NCBI GenBank assembly: GCA_036674765.1
Contig: JARVKI010000004.1
Coordinates: 124,001-188,000 of the forward strand
Direction: 5' to 3'
Length of the DNA stretch: 64,000 nucleotides
Source: Seiridium cupressi
Lineage: Eukaryota > Ascomycota > Sordariomycetes > Amphisphaeriales > Sporocadaceae
Shown here: piece after piece, positions 46,301-57,804 of the stretch
Layout of the letters: the number at the start of each line of letters is the position of its first letter
Position numbering within the stretch: the stretch's first letter is position 1
Notes under the pieces: model-generated
Database searches by the model: none
What the model was told of the DNA's origin: nothing
The model's input: the letters and a program-made list of their open reading frames with translations, nothing else
Made by a program: the position numbers and the translations under genes

Positions 46301-49150
46301 CGGTCTTCGTACAGACCAAGCACGAACACTTTGCCCTCAATGATTGTGCCTAAGAGACCAGTTCGAAGAAACTCCGGCTCAACTGGTGTGGGGGTAGGGT
46401 CACCTGGCTCAAATTTGTATGGCCGGGCGTGGAAAATTTGCTCCGTGTGTTTTGGCAAAGCCCAGAAACCACCTGAGAGTGATGGCGAGTCAACCCAAAT
46501 CTCGCCAATTGCATGCGGCGATGTAAGTAGACCGGTTTCTGGATCGACTACGGCCAGTGTTGCATCGGGTATTGGGTACCCAAAAGCACCGACACGGACC
46601 ATTGTGGGCTCATTGGAAGCTTTCTTGCGCGCTTCATCCCCTATGGCCACAACAACAACTTCGTTGCTCTTGAGCGCTTCTCTGTCAAGTAAGACCTCAC
46701 TCAGTTCGTTCTTGGCACCTTGCTCCTTTGCGGTTGTAGTGCCTCCGCCTAGTAAACTGCCGAATCCATTCGAAGCAGCAGGCTTCTCGTCCTCCTTTTC
46801 GGGGTCTTCGTCGGTCTCGGCTTCAGATTCCTCGCCCAAGTCCAATTTGAGTGGACATCCCATACGTTCTTCGCCACCAAGCCAATCGCGAACACTGATA
46901 ACCATGCCTCCGTGCTCTGGAAGACACAGCATAGGCGCAACAACTTCTCGAGCCCTCGGGTTTCTGAGCGGCCGCAACCAACGATCGGCCAATACTTCGT
47001 GGAACTCTCCGTCGACAATCAGAGTGTCTATAAGACAGAGCTTGACAGTTTGGAAATTAGGCTCCATACCCTTCTTGTAATTCCGCGTGGTCATTGGGTC
47101 TTGTTGATAATTGAAGGCGGCCGACCTGAGGCCTGGATAGTCGGCAACCATCAGGGTCGCCTTGTATTTCGTGATCAGATGGGCGTATAATCCTGGAACA
47201 CTAACGGCTTTGTTTTCTAACCAGACCGTCGTGTGTCCGCTGTAGACATTGAGGAGTACGCCTAGAATCATGCCAATGCCTTGCCTAGGATCCAGATAAG
47301 AAAGGAGAATTTCACTACTGGCGCCTCCTCCTATCAAGCGGCCGTTCTTGTCGCGCAGAGCCCGGCTGAAGGTATCACCAGGGCCGTGGTTCGGGACGGC
47401 AGAAACTACGGCGCTGAGACAGGCCATCTGGTGCATAATCGTTCGATGACTGAGTACTACTCCTCGTAGGTCGCCAGTTGGTGCGCGAGAGAATTCGATG
47501 TAGGCAAGATCGGGCACGGACAGAGGTGGGACATCATCCTTCTTTTTGGGATGGTAGCCACCAAACTCGTTTGTTTTCCACCACTCGACACCTTTTGGCC
47601 ATGTTAGCTTCTGCGTGGTAATATCGCGCTGGAAGCTTTTCAGGTTATTGTCTGTAGTGAGCGCCAAGTGCGCTTGCGTGGAGGTTAATATGAGGTTTAA
47701 CTTTTGATAGTCTTGGAGGTCATTTATGGGCACCGCAACAACGCCAGCGATGAAACAGCCCAGCAGGGCAATGGCGAAATCAATGATCTCAGTATCCCGA
47801 TATACCAATGCAACGCGATCTCCCCTGTAGAGCGAGCTCTTGTCCCTTATGACCTGAGCAACCTTCTCTGCACGGGAGGCCAGTTTATCCCACGTGATGG
47901 AGGCGATCTCCTTGCCTTTCGAATCAAGAACCCAGTAAGCGGGCATTTTGGCGATTGTCTTGCCCCGATGCCGCAGTACAGCCGCTATATTGTCAAATGT
48001 AGACATGGCAGTGTTCTCATCGTGAGGATCCTGAATGGCAAATGGTACCTCTCGCGGTTCTAATGGGATCTGGTACTGTAGTATCTCGGGCGGCGGGAGG
48101 TCACTAGCGGTCAGCATCGGAGGAGCCATTGCAGCGGTAGGAGAAAAAGCGTCGCTCGACGAGTATCTCTGCATTCCACCGTTATAGTCGCCGGCGGGGG
48201 GCTGGTCATAAGCCTGTTGGCCGGCAAAATCGGAAAAGTAACCCTGTGCATCCATCATCGTGCCAGTCCGACTATCATACGCACTGGGCGGTGGCTGTTG
48301 TTGCTGCCCGTAAGCACCATGGGGCTCGTGTTGTTGCCCATAGCCGCCCTGATGCTCCGGCTTGAAGGCATAATCTCCCGACACCATCGTTCCCGAGCGT
48401 GTAGGGGGGTCAGACCCCATCGTTTGGGTGTAGCTGGGAGCAGGATTCAGGAAAAGCGAGTCATGATGGTTCATGTTCGGTCGATGCTCAGCAAGAGGAC
48501 CACCCGGCCGCAGGAGTCCTGCAGGAGATTCCTCGGCACCCCCACGAGCATAGCTTGCAGACGACTGGGGACGCCAGTCCACTGGGGAAGCAATGTTTGT
48601 CGGGGAGTCGCGAGCAGTGGGATCGGGATTGGTTGCGCTCAAGGCGGCCAGGGCAGCGCCGCGATGGCCATCACTAGTGGCATAGCTTGCGCTGTCAGGG
48701 GAATCCGCAGTGTGAATTCGAAGGCCGCCTGTCGCATCGAGTTGCGCCTCTTTCCGTGGAAAGTACTGTGAGAGCAATTGCGTCCTGCGCTTTTGATATC
48801 TGTTTGCGTGACGGTTAGATAGCGTGCCGAAGCGTCGGGAAAAGGCTACGAGCTGCCATGTCTTTGCGAACTGAGGGGTTCACTTGGCTAACATACCCTT
48901 TCTCGGTGATATCGCCTTCCTGTATTACAGACAATAATTAGTCCAGAGCCCTGGCGTGTACGGATTCCCCAGAATATCGTCTTCTCCCCTCCTGGTTGCC
49001 CCGCCCGCTCGTACGCGGCGGCGACGGGCGAGTAGGACATCCGGTCTAGATCCCCAAGTGCGATGGTGGAGGGTAGGAGGCGGTACTCACCTCCAGTTCT
49101 TGCTCGAGCTCGTCCAGTTTCTCCTGGAGGTCAGCACTGAGGTGCGCCAT
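43354..49150 (-). CDS. CPS1/DIP2-like protein: DMAP1-binding domain plus two adenylate-forming domains
   Basis: Model complement(join(43354..44086, 44150..48799, 48897..48919, 49091..49150)), 1,821 aa. The first two exons are tiny (60 and 23 nt) and encode MAHLSADLQEKLDELEQELE and EGDITEKG; with YQKRRTQLLSQ they build the DMAP1-binding domain typical of DIP2 proteins. A ~230-residue disordered Gln/Pro/Gly-rich linker follows (HGAYGQQQQPPPS). Two ANL-superfamily domains lie at roughly 285-1000 and 1050-1720 (e.g. VALVYRDTEIIDFAIALLGCF; VILMYTHSEDFVFAVHACLN). The usual Ser/Gly/Thr-rich ATP loop is degenerate in both. Family members include Cochliobolus CPS1 (virulence) and animal DIP2, linked to lipid or fatty-acyl metabolism. 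An acidic insert lies near 700 (EESEAETDEDPEKEDE). The last ~80 residues are Ser/Thr-rich. Confidence 0.92.
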
Positions 49151-51145
49151 GTCGCTGGTGAGTTCTAGTCTGCGGTTGGTGACACGCGCCGGTGATGCTG
49201 AGCTGCGAGCCTCATAAGGTCTGTGTCGTGGTGTGACGTAGTGGGCTCAGCGAACTGGGCTGGCGACAACCAGACCGGGCCAGGGCGCGGGACAGGGAAA
49301 CTGGGAATCCGGGATCGGCGGCACTGCTCTGCAAAGGTGGCAATCAAACGGGCACCCAGGACGTCTCTTTGCGACCCGCAACCATGTCTATCAATGAAGG
49401 GAACAAAGGCTCAGAGCACACGCAAGCCGTCCGTCGAGTGGAAGCTATTCCGGGCGGGAACAGGACCTGACGATGGGACGGTCAGTTCCTGGCAGACCTG
49501 GAGACGCCCACCCAGCAATCGATCAGGGTTTAGCCGCACTAGGTCGCTTCCGGTCTTAGGCGCATCTCAGTGGGGTTGATGGTGGCCAGAAATGGTTGGG
49601 CTGCTGAAGCTCAATTGACTTGCTGAAAGTTACGGCACTGATTTGCATCTTATCATCCACCCCGCCTTACTTCTTTGATTGGGCAAATACGAGCATTGCT
49701 CGTGTCCGTCAGCATGAGCAATCCGGCTTGTACCAAACGCCCAGGGATTGTTGTTGCACATACGAGGTATGGCGCGGCGTCGAATGGGAAAGTATCTGCA
49801 TCACCCGGTGAAACCCCATTTGCTCCCACTACAGCCCGAAGCCCGATATTGTATTGTGGACCTGGTAACCCAGTCCAGCTCAAATACCAGCACTCCTAGG
49901 GGAAGGGGAACAATTGCACAAGAAAGGACTTTTCTACCCCGCATATAATTGGATCGAATTTGCATCGAATTTGCATTGCCATCACCTCTTTGTTCACGAA
50001 ACGGCGTGCTTAGAGAATACCCAGGTGGTAAGTAATTGACCCCACTCGTTGGCCGCACGGACCAGGGTCCACGACTGAATTTCTCCGTAAGAAAACCTTT
50101 CACAGGACGCTTCCTCACTTATTTTCATCTTCTTCCCCCTCATCATACATACAACATTTCCTTCGATAATCGCAGACCCAATCAGAGAGCCCTCTGCCTC
50201 GAATCGCACGACGACGCCTCTGAGGTGGGTGGAAGGTGCAGATATTTTGCATGCACAATATGGACGTTTGAGCTATGAGCTCTATGAAGCTCGAAAAGTG
50301 GACGTTCGATTGAGAATGAACTCTCATCATTGGATCCGTCTCGATGAGACCACAATTTGACTGTATAGTCATTTCGATGTGCAGCATCTAATGGTGTTCT
50401 GAAATGCTCAATGGCTTTATGATGCTCCTCAGGTGGAAGTCCACAAGTAGCTAACTGCTTTTTGCTGCCTGTGAACCATCGATTGATGGCACGTATAACC
50501 TTTCCCAGGCTTTGCAGGTATGTCGCTGGTTTTATTACAATCTCTTTCTCTTTATTTCTTTAAAATGATGAATCCAATGTAAACTCACAGACCTGTTCAT
50601 AATCATATTGATGAGAAACTACATTGAGCTCCTGATCCCACTTAAGCCTACCAACACTTGCATCCCGCAGCTCAACATGGCCACTCGCTAACCCGTTGTG
50701 AAGAATCAAGGCACTCCTTTCCCTCCTGTTTTGGCATCCGCCAACCATTCAACCAGAAGCACAAGTGGGCAAGTATCAATAGAACTGTCAAAAATCAATG
50801 TGTTGTAGGATTTTCAGGCAAAGTACTCAGTGAGGTGTCTCCGTAGTCTTACTATACCATCGCTTTGTGCTCATGACAATGCCTATCCCAGCACATCTCC
50901 TCCGTACATACCATTGACTATAACAATGGTTTTGTGAGAGAACAATGATCATTGAGTCTTTCTTTCGAAAGGCACTGGGCCATTATATACTTAAAAAGTA
51001 CTAAGCGCTCGTTCCATAAGTCATTTGGTCATGGGAAATGCTTTTGTGGTTAATCTCGGGCTTTAAATACTTTCATGAGTTGGTGCCGCTCGTGATTTTC
51101 TTGTCCTGATCTTATTGAACCGTATTCGCTTGACTTGCATCTACT
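49151..51145. other. Intergenic region, divergent
   Basis: 2 kb between the CPS1-like gene (-) and a large uncharacterised gene (+). No supported coding sequence; frames here are short and overlapping. It should hold both promoters. Confidence 0.5.
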
Positions 51146-53911
51146 ATGAGTTCATCGAATAACCAAGCAACTCACTACGAAACGGTAAGGCCAGATCCAG
51201 CAATCTTGGGTTTCCTGCCTCCCCTGCCTGGGGCACAAGATGCCATAGACCCACGAAGGTTCATGAACGCTACTCCTTTCGACGCCAAGGAGGCGTCTCG
51301 ACAAGCGAGCCTGTCACCATTGTCAGCACTGCTATGGTCTAAGTCACTAGCTCCTCAACCTCAACAACCTGTGTTTGAGAGCACGTCTCGAAGAATCCAT
51401 CATGCCCCCCCTTCAATAGACAAGGATGTACGAACCTGGCTGGTTTCCGGTGCACCAAAGCCGGAGGCTATAGAACTTCGCGATGGTCAAGAGAGGCTTC
51501 TACGCGACCCGATGCCAAGAAAGGAGAGAAGATCGAAAAAAACAGGCGAGGAATCCGTGGAAGTGTCACAGGAACCGACGGAACCAATCAACCCGCAGGA
51601 CTATTATGGTCAACCACAGAAGAGCCCGGAGCCTTGGGGTTGGAAGAACGACAAAGGTGAGTGTACCTTTAGATACAATAAGTTGGGTGAGTTTGTCCAC
51701 GATGCGGCTTTCTCCAGGACTGAGCTCGAAGCATACTTCTACGCCCAGGCACCTCAACGAACCTCGTCCAAGCACAGTCATGCTAAAGATGCATGGGTAG
51801 ACAGGGAACTTCTCCCAGGTGAGAAGCAAGTTGTCGGGAAACAACGTCACGGACTCACCCTTTGGATAGGGTGGTCTCCAGCACAAGCAGGTCATCGGTT
51901 CCCATCTGATTCTTCAAATTTGTGCCGTTTCAAGGACTGCCTAATGTACCGCAGAAGGTTCAAGGGCGGTCATCCTCGAGTGACCTTTGATGAGCGGATG
52001 AATGTGGATGGAGGTGTTCGTGATCCATACCATGTTGCCGGATACATGCATCTGTTTTGTTTGGAACAACAGTTCGACATGCTCAAGCTGATAGAGGACC
52101 TCGATGTCCGCCTGGACACAAGGTCATTTATCAAGGAAGACAATCTTGGATCGTTCTGTATGCGTCAACGTCCGCGCGATCAGATCAAGGCCGCTCATGA
52201 TTGGCTTGAAAGAGAGTGGTCTAGGAAAGAAGTATGGGATGACTACCTTCGACAACTGCGCCAGGAAAGGGACGGTCTCGGCCTAACACTCCTTCGTGAG
52301 CAGACAGCAAGACCACGCAACTTCAACGACAGCCTGACAAAGAACATGGTGGAGACCGACATCAAGTATTACTCAGTATCTGGCACACGTTCTCGCATCG
52401 TCCGACAACGGGAGGCAGAAGCGCAAGGCAGGGTAGTGGCCGACGCAATGACTGCCTTGGGTAATCTCGAGTTTGTAAGGGATGAAATGGACTCTCGCAC
52501 TGCGAGAGGCCATGGCCCCCGACAGAAACCTAAAAAGGATTTGAGCCTCCGCCGAGATGATACTGGCCTGAAGCACCGTGTGTATGAGCTTGAGCATTTC
52601 ACAGATGGTTTCAGCCCAGGGGAAGAGGGTCCTTCGAACTGCGATGCACTTGGCTGGCCTGGGCAGGGATTTCGACCACCACGCCGTCGATCCCAGCCGG
52701 CACGGATGCAAGCTCCGATGCCAGTTCATCATTTCCAACCACGTTTTCTGTCAGATCCTCTCTTCCTGCAAGGTTCGAATTTACCCGGCGGAATTCACAC
52801 GACAAGAGGGCAGGGGCAAGCAATCTTCGACCCGAACCTTTCTTCGGTGCCCCCAATGGTTGAATCCGAATACAAAACTCCTACAGATTTTACTGACTTT
52901 GGCTTGGCGGCTGCGGCAGGTTTTACAGCTCCAGTGTCTATGGTAGGTGCAAATCCACTGGGAACAAACCATGTGTATAGCGCTCTTGGCCGGAAGAACA
53001 TATCTGTAGATCCGCCATTGCCCAAGCGACAGCGCGGAGGGAGCTCTCCAGCAGATATACTCGCGTCAGGTGGCTCTACTCGTATGATCCCCCGTGACAC
53101 AACATCAATGGGACCATCGCACTCACCTCAATACATTGTACGCCAAACCCAACTCGGGCCTGTTGTGTATGTTCATCGTGGCGAGAGCCCTGTCCGCTTT
53201 GACGTGAACTACAAGACCTTGACCAACAAACGCAAGCGAGACGATGAGCTCCCTCAAGATGGCCAAGGTGGAAGTACATACCCTCCCGCATCCGAGCTGG
53301 TAAGATTTGATCCGGATTATGGCACCGTCAACTCTGAGCTGCTAAAATTTGGTCCAGAGTATAGTATCATCGACGGCCTCCCGAGTGGATACGAAAATAC
53401 TGCTTCTAAACTTTTTAATGAAGAGATGAAAGGCCACACCGACGTTTCTCGAGGCCAGAATCAAGCAGACGGTTCCAACTTTGTTCATTCGGCTGGCCGT
53501 CTTGGTCATGAAGATCTCAATGGAATTCTGACCAGCATTCCAGAATGGTCGCAGCCCACCACATCTGGTTTTCCATATACAATCGCGGAAGAGAAGGAGG
53601 ACTTTCCGCCAGCTATACCGCCTGGATCCCTTTTTGATTCTTTCATATCTGCTGACATGCACGGGAGCGAAGCGTTCGATCTTGACTTCTTAGCTGATGT
53701 TGATTTTTCATTACAAAAGTCTATCACGGAGCAGCAGACAGCTGTAGAAGCCCAAGCGAACCCTGGTCCCCAGGGAGACTTGAACTCCCAGTCTAGGTCT
53801 AAAGAACCAACCGGCCGCTACCCACTGACTTCTGCATTCCATCCTCTTTTCGATGCGTCTATCGGAGCGGAAGTCACCAAACAGGCGGCGGACGACGAAA
53901 ATATTAGATGA
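51146..53911 (+). CDS. Large uncharacterised fungal protein with conserved Cys-containing core
   Basis: Single exon, 921 aa. I do not recognise a named family, but the core resembles a set of uncharacterised fungal proteins seen in several Pezizomycotina. The core comprises PWGWKNDKGECTFRYNKLGE at about 163-182, LWIGWSPAQAGHRFPS from 239, CRFKDC near 260, VTFDER, DPYHVAGYMHLFC (His302, Cys305) and an adjacent coiled segment (DWLEREWSRKEVWDDYLRQL). Cys at CRFKDC plus His/Cys at 302/305 could form a zinc site. The N-terminal 150 residues are Pro/Ser-rich and the C-terminal 450 are disordered and acidic. No signal peptide or membrane helix; two basic stretches (RKERRSKK, KRKRDDE) suggest a nuclear location. 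Function unknown. Confidence 0.85.
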   Translation: MSSSNNQATHYETVRPDPAILGFLPPLPGAQDAIDPRRFMNATPFDAKEASRQASLSPLSALLWSKSLAPQPQQPVFESTSRRIHHAPPSIDKDVRTWLVSGAPKPEAIELRDGQERLLRDPMPRKERRSKKTGEESVEVSQEPTEPINPQDYYGQPQKSPEPWGWKNDKGECTFRYNKLGEFVHDAAFSRTELEAYFYAQAPQRTSSKHSHAKDAWVDRELLPGEKQVVGKQRHGLTLWIGWSPAQAGHRFPSDSSNLCRFKDCLMYRRRFKGGHPRVTFDERMNVDGGVRDPYHVAGYMHLFCLEQQFDMLKLIEDLDVRLDTRSFIKEDNLGSFCMRQRPRDQIKAAHDWLEREWSRKEVWDDYLRQLRQERDGLGLTLLREQTARPRNFNDSLTKNMVETDIKYYSVSGTRSRIVRQREAEAQGRVVADAMTALGNLEFVRDEMDSRTARGHGPRQKPKKDLSLRRDDTGLKHRVYELEHFTDGFSPGEEGPSNCDALGWPGQGFRPPRRRSQPARMQAPMPVHHFQPRFLSDPLFLQGSNLPGGIHTTRGQGQAIFDPNLSSVPPMVESEYKTPTDFTDFGLAAAAGFTAPVSMVGANPLGTNHVYSALGRKNISVDPPLPKRQRGGSSPADILASGGSTRMIPRDTTSMGPSHSPQYIVRQTQLGPVVYVHRGESPVRFDVNYKTLTNKRKRDDELPQDGQGGSTYPPASELVRFDPDYGTVNSELLKFGPEYSIIDGLPSGYENTASKLFNEEMKGHTDVSRGQNQADGSNFVHSAGRLGHEDLNGILTSIPEWSQPTTSGFPYTIAEEKEDFPPAIPPGSLFDSFISADMHGSEAFDLDFLADVDFSLQKSITEQQTAVEAQANPGPQGDLNSQSRSKEPTGRYPLTSAFHPLFDASIGAEVTKQAADDENIR

Positions 53912-54988
53912 CAAGAGGATTGTGGATTGGGTAAGGTAAGTTCCGGATATAAGCATACGACGCTGTATGCTCGAGAATAGCGTAAAAGAAAGAAGCCTGG
54001 CTTGTAACAGCCATCATCGCGAGTAGTTCTCTAGCTTCGGCACCGTAAATTGTTTCTCTGTTTCCCTGTTTACTGTAAGCAAAACACGGATACAACGTCC
54101 AGCTTTGTATCTCCTAAAGAACGAATCCAAGTAGACATGATTCCCAAAGTTCAAAGATAGCACAGCCTCATGCTTATTAATTCGGTGTTCACCGCACAAT
54201 GATGTGTTTTATGCAAAAAGAGAATGTGATACAACGTGATATCATCGGCACACCTAAACACGTATCGCACGTGTGGTGACACCAACACCCATGCTCCCCA
54301 GAATCCATACCTGGAACGAGCGCGACACAGAAGCGGTTGACGGCAGGCACTACGCTTAGAATCCATCAGGGTTGATGCAGAAGAACCATATCAGATCGGG
54401 TTCATGTATCCACAATCATAGTCAAGGGACTCTCGAGTGCATGGATAGTCTGGGGAGGCTCGCAGCGGCGTGTCCGATAGGATGCCACTAAAGGCAGAGA
54501 GGCAAACGCTTGCAGCCTCACAAGTTATTAGACCCTGGTCGTTCCCAGCGCGCACCGATTTAGCGCTCATGCCTCTGCGCAACCGCAGATTGACTGCACT
54601 GCTAGTTAGTACTGGCAGGCGAGCTGGAGCCACTCCATGAGATCCGGTGGGTGAACTTTAAAAAGTAGCGCCTCTCCCGCCATCTAGGGCTATGGCACCG
54701 AGTTGATGTCCTTTGTACCATTCTCAAGGTCGCGACGCTTTCGATCTGCATTCCAGAGCGCGCGCAGGACGGATGCAAGGGCAACTGGGCTGGGGCGAGA
54801 TCAATTCCGAGCGGGAGGCCAGTTTGCGACGTCACGTGTGCCGTCCCGAAGCCAGCCGCGACTCCTGCGACAATCCAACAAAAGCGCGGCCGGGTGCAGC
54901 AACTTGCGAGACGTGTTGCAGACAAAGCCTTCTTTGCCGACAAGCTGAACCTCCCCGAAGTCGGCACTCTCACTAGACAATCGACAGG
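53912..54988. other. Intergenic region
   Basis: 3' region of the preceding gene and promoter of PDE1. No supported gene; it becomes GC-rich toward PDE1 from about 54700. Confidence 0.5.
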
Positions 54989-57159
54989 ATGGGCGAGGAG
55001 GCCGTAGATGGCCCCGGGCCTGACTTGCAGGTCATCGTTCTGGTAAGTTTGGCCTTTGCTTTGTACTGTCGCATCATCCAGGGGGCGCGAAGTTCCTTGT
55101 CGCAAATCGGTCCAGCGCTCCCCCACCGAGTACTTGACCCTGAGCATCCAGGCCTGGTGGGTTCGGATTGCCGTGAACGGAAAATAGAATCCAATTCATT
55201 CGCTTCGGCCATTGCTATGGAGCACTGCATCATCCCACTACGGACCACTGGCGAGTGACGAAGCTCCACGCTGCGCTTGCAGCTGGCTCGGCTAGCCTGG
55301 ACGTGCATATGCTCCCACACAAAGGCCTGCGATGCGGTCTTGCGCAAGCCGTGCGAGAGACAAGGAGGCTGCTGTTTGCCTTGAATGGTTCTCTGTGGGG
55401 GGTTTCTATTGCTTGTTTGCTTGGCTTCGTTCGAAGATAGCCCAGCACGTCGGTCCGGTCTATGATAACTAGGGACCGACCGGTTTCGTTCAACGGGTGG
55501 ACCACCAAAGCCATCCAACGTGTCCAGAAGTGTCACGTGCATCCCCACGATGGCTTCTTGATGCGATTCGTCCTGCATTTCCCCATCTTTGCTATGACCC
55601 GACAAGCACCCGTGAAGAGCTACCTGTACTTGAGTTATAGCAGAATCTCTCTGAACCATTTACTGATGTCTCTCTTGTGATAGGGCTCTGGTGGTGGTCC
55701 ACAAGAGAACAACGTCACTGCCCTTCTTGTTCGGTCAACCCAAGCTGGGTGGTCTCGAGGTTCGATTGTTGCCGTGGATGCAGGCGTCCATCTGTCTGCC
55801 ATCACTCGTATCCTTGAAGAGACCCAACCGCAAGGACTAGGTGCCGAGGTGGCATTGCCGCATAAACTGGAGTCGGGGCCGTTTGCTGGGTTGGAACTGA
55901 AGACGAAATCTCCATCTGCAAACGCAGCCTTCATCACAAGGCAACTCATCGACACATATCTCATCACTCACCCCCATCTAGACCATATCAGCGGTTTCGT
56001 TATCAACACAGCCGGGTTTCCTGGTTCTCGGCCTAAGCGTCTAACAGGACTTCCTTCGACTATTTCAGCTTTCAAGACACATATCTTCAACAATGTGATA
56101 TGGCCGAACTTGTCTGATGAGAATAACGGTGCGGGATTGGTCACCTACACCCGTCTTGTAGAAGGCGGGAGTCCTGCTCTGGGCGAAGGTGCCGGCAAGG
56201 GTTATATGGAAATATCCGACGGCCTTGGTGTCAAGGTCTTTGGCGTCAGCCATGGCCACTGCATTGAAAGGCACAGTCACCGAGGGTCCGCTTCCTCATC
56301 TCGTATCGGAAGCACCGATCTCTCGTTGATGTCCCCGAGAGGAGCTCCGGGCAGTAATGCGGCATCCGGGCCAAGCAGCCTTTTCAGGAATACCAGCTTA
56401 GCACGAACTTCTGGACAAAGTCAAGAACAAGAGTCGATATGCGTTTACGACTCCAGCGCCTACTTTATAAGAGACCACACCAGCGGAAAGGAGGTCCTTA
56501 TCTTTGGCGACGTCGAACCTGACAGCATTTCGTTATCACCCCGCAACCTTGTTATATGGCAAGAAGCAGCGCCCAAGATAGCTCGTGGTCATCTGGCTGC
56601 CATTTTCATCGAATGTAGTTATGATGACAGCCAGACTAATGATCGCCTCTTTGGTCATTTGGCCCCACGGTTCATTCTGGAGGAGATGCGAGCCTTAGCT
56701 AGCGAAGTAGAGGCTGCCCGTCAAGCTCCTATCAAGCTTGAGACGACTAAGAAACGCAAACGAGAACTAGAGGACGCTGTTCGACGAGCACACCCCGCCA
56801 CTGCTAGATCGACACCAGCTGATGATCCGATATCGCCAAAGTCTTCAAGGCCACGGCGTTCTCTATCCGCTTCGGATAGTATGCCGTCACCGTTCTCGAC
56901 CCCGCATATCGCAACACCTACTGCCGAGTTGACTCTCAACGACCTGGATCCCACAGCTCACGTCTCTCTACCCTCCATGCCCCAGTCGTTTCTTCCTCTG
57001 AAAGGATTGAAAGTGGTTATCATTCACGTCAAAGACAACTTCAGTGAAGAGGAAAGCACAGGCGAGATAATCTTGAGTGAGTTGCTCGAGTATGAACGAG
57101 AAGCGCAGCTTGGATGCGACTTTACAGTTTCTCGCAAGGGCGAGAGTTTTCTGTTTTAA
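54989..57159 (+). CDS. PDE1: Low-affinity 3',5'-cyclic-nucleotide phosphodiesterase (class II)
   Basis: Model join(54989..55042, 55684..57159), 509 aa. It hydrolyses cAMP to AMP and dampens PKA signalling. The fold is a metallo-beta-lactamase type. Exon 1 encodes MGEEAVDGPGPDLQVIVL and exon 2 continues GSGGGPQENNVTALLV, rebuilding the family start VIVLG.GGGP.E.N. Metal ligands sit in THPHLDHISGF (His114, His116, Asp118, His119), with GVSHGH, LIFGDVEPDS and IFIECSYDDSQ further on. There is a ~100-residue Lys/Arg/Ser-rich insertion before the C-terminal block LKVVIIHVKD. The intron is 641 nt, about ten times the usual length here; donor GTAAGT and acceptor GATAG, phase 0. Confidence 0.9.
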
Positions 57160-57804
57160 ATATTCTCTATAAGGGTTCCAAAGGCGTTTCCACGATGTTA
57201 TGACATGGATAACGGCGTTTTGTTGGAACACTTGCTGCAGCTGTTACGGGAGGATGGCTTGAGATGATGATGGGCTTCAATTCAAAGGATAAAGAAGATA
57301 GCGTGCACAATATGGAGTTTGGCGAGGACTGTTGATCTTCACTTCTGCTAATTTGGACTGGCATTTCCGAATTGACTTGTTTATATGCTGTGGAGGATGT
57401 TTGTCTGCGTACTCTTGGGTTATAACACGATACCAATTGATTATTAATTTTCTACAATCTAATTTCTTCCCTCTTCGCTTTGCTTTTGAGCCTCCCCTCT
57501 TGGAGGAAAAAGAAATATAGTGCCCCAATTGCCTTGCGGCTATCTTATTCAATCAAATCACCTTCATAAAAGACAGTGAAAAGACCACAGGCCGTGTTTC
57601 CACACTCCCAGATATGATCGAGGTAGTTCCCACAAAACAGGCTATAGGTTCTTAGGCCTTAACTATACAATTTTTAAAGCGCACAGTCAAACATGAGTCA
57701 TCTCCCAGGTCGTATCTATAATCTAAAATTGAACTGTGCTACTGATGTCTTTACACAACCGTTTTGTCTAAGGCCGAATCTGTTGGGTCGTTTACAAACT
57801 AGCA
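57160..57804. other. Convergent intergenic region
   Basis: This A/T-rich stretch holds the 3' ends of PDE1 (+) and the flavin-reductase-like gene (-). No gene is seen. Confidence 0.5.

Noticed and set aside
46331..47080. A 249-codon plus-strand frame opposite the CPS1-like gene
   Set aside because: Antisense Ser/Pro-rich shadow within a conserved coding exon.
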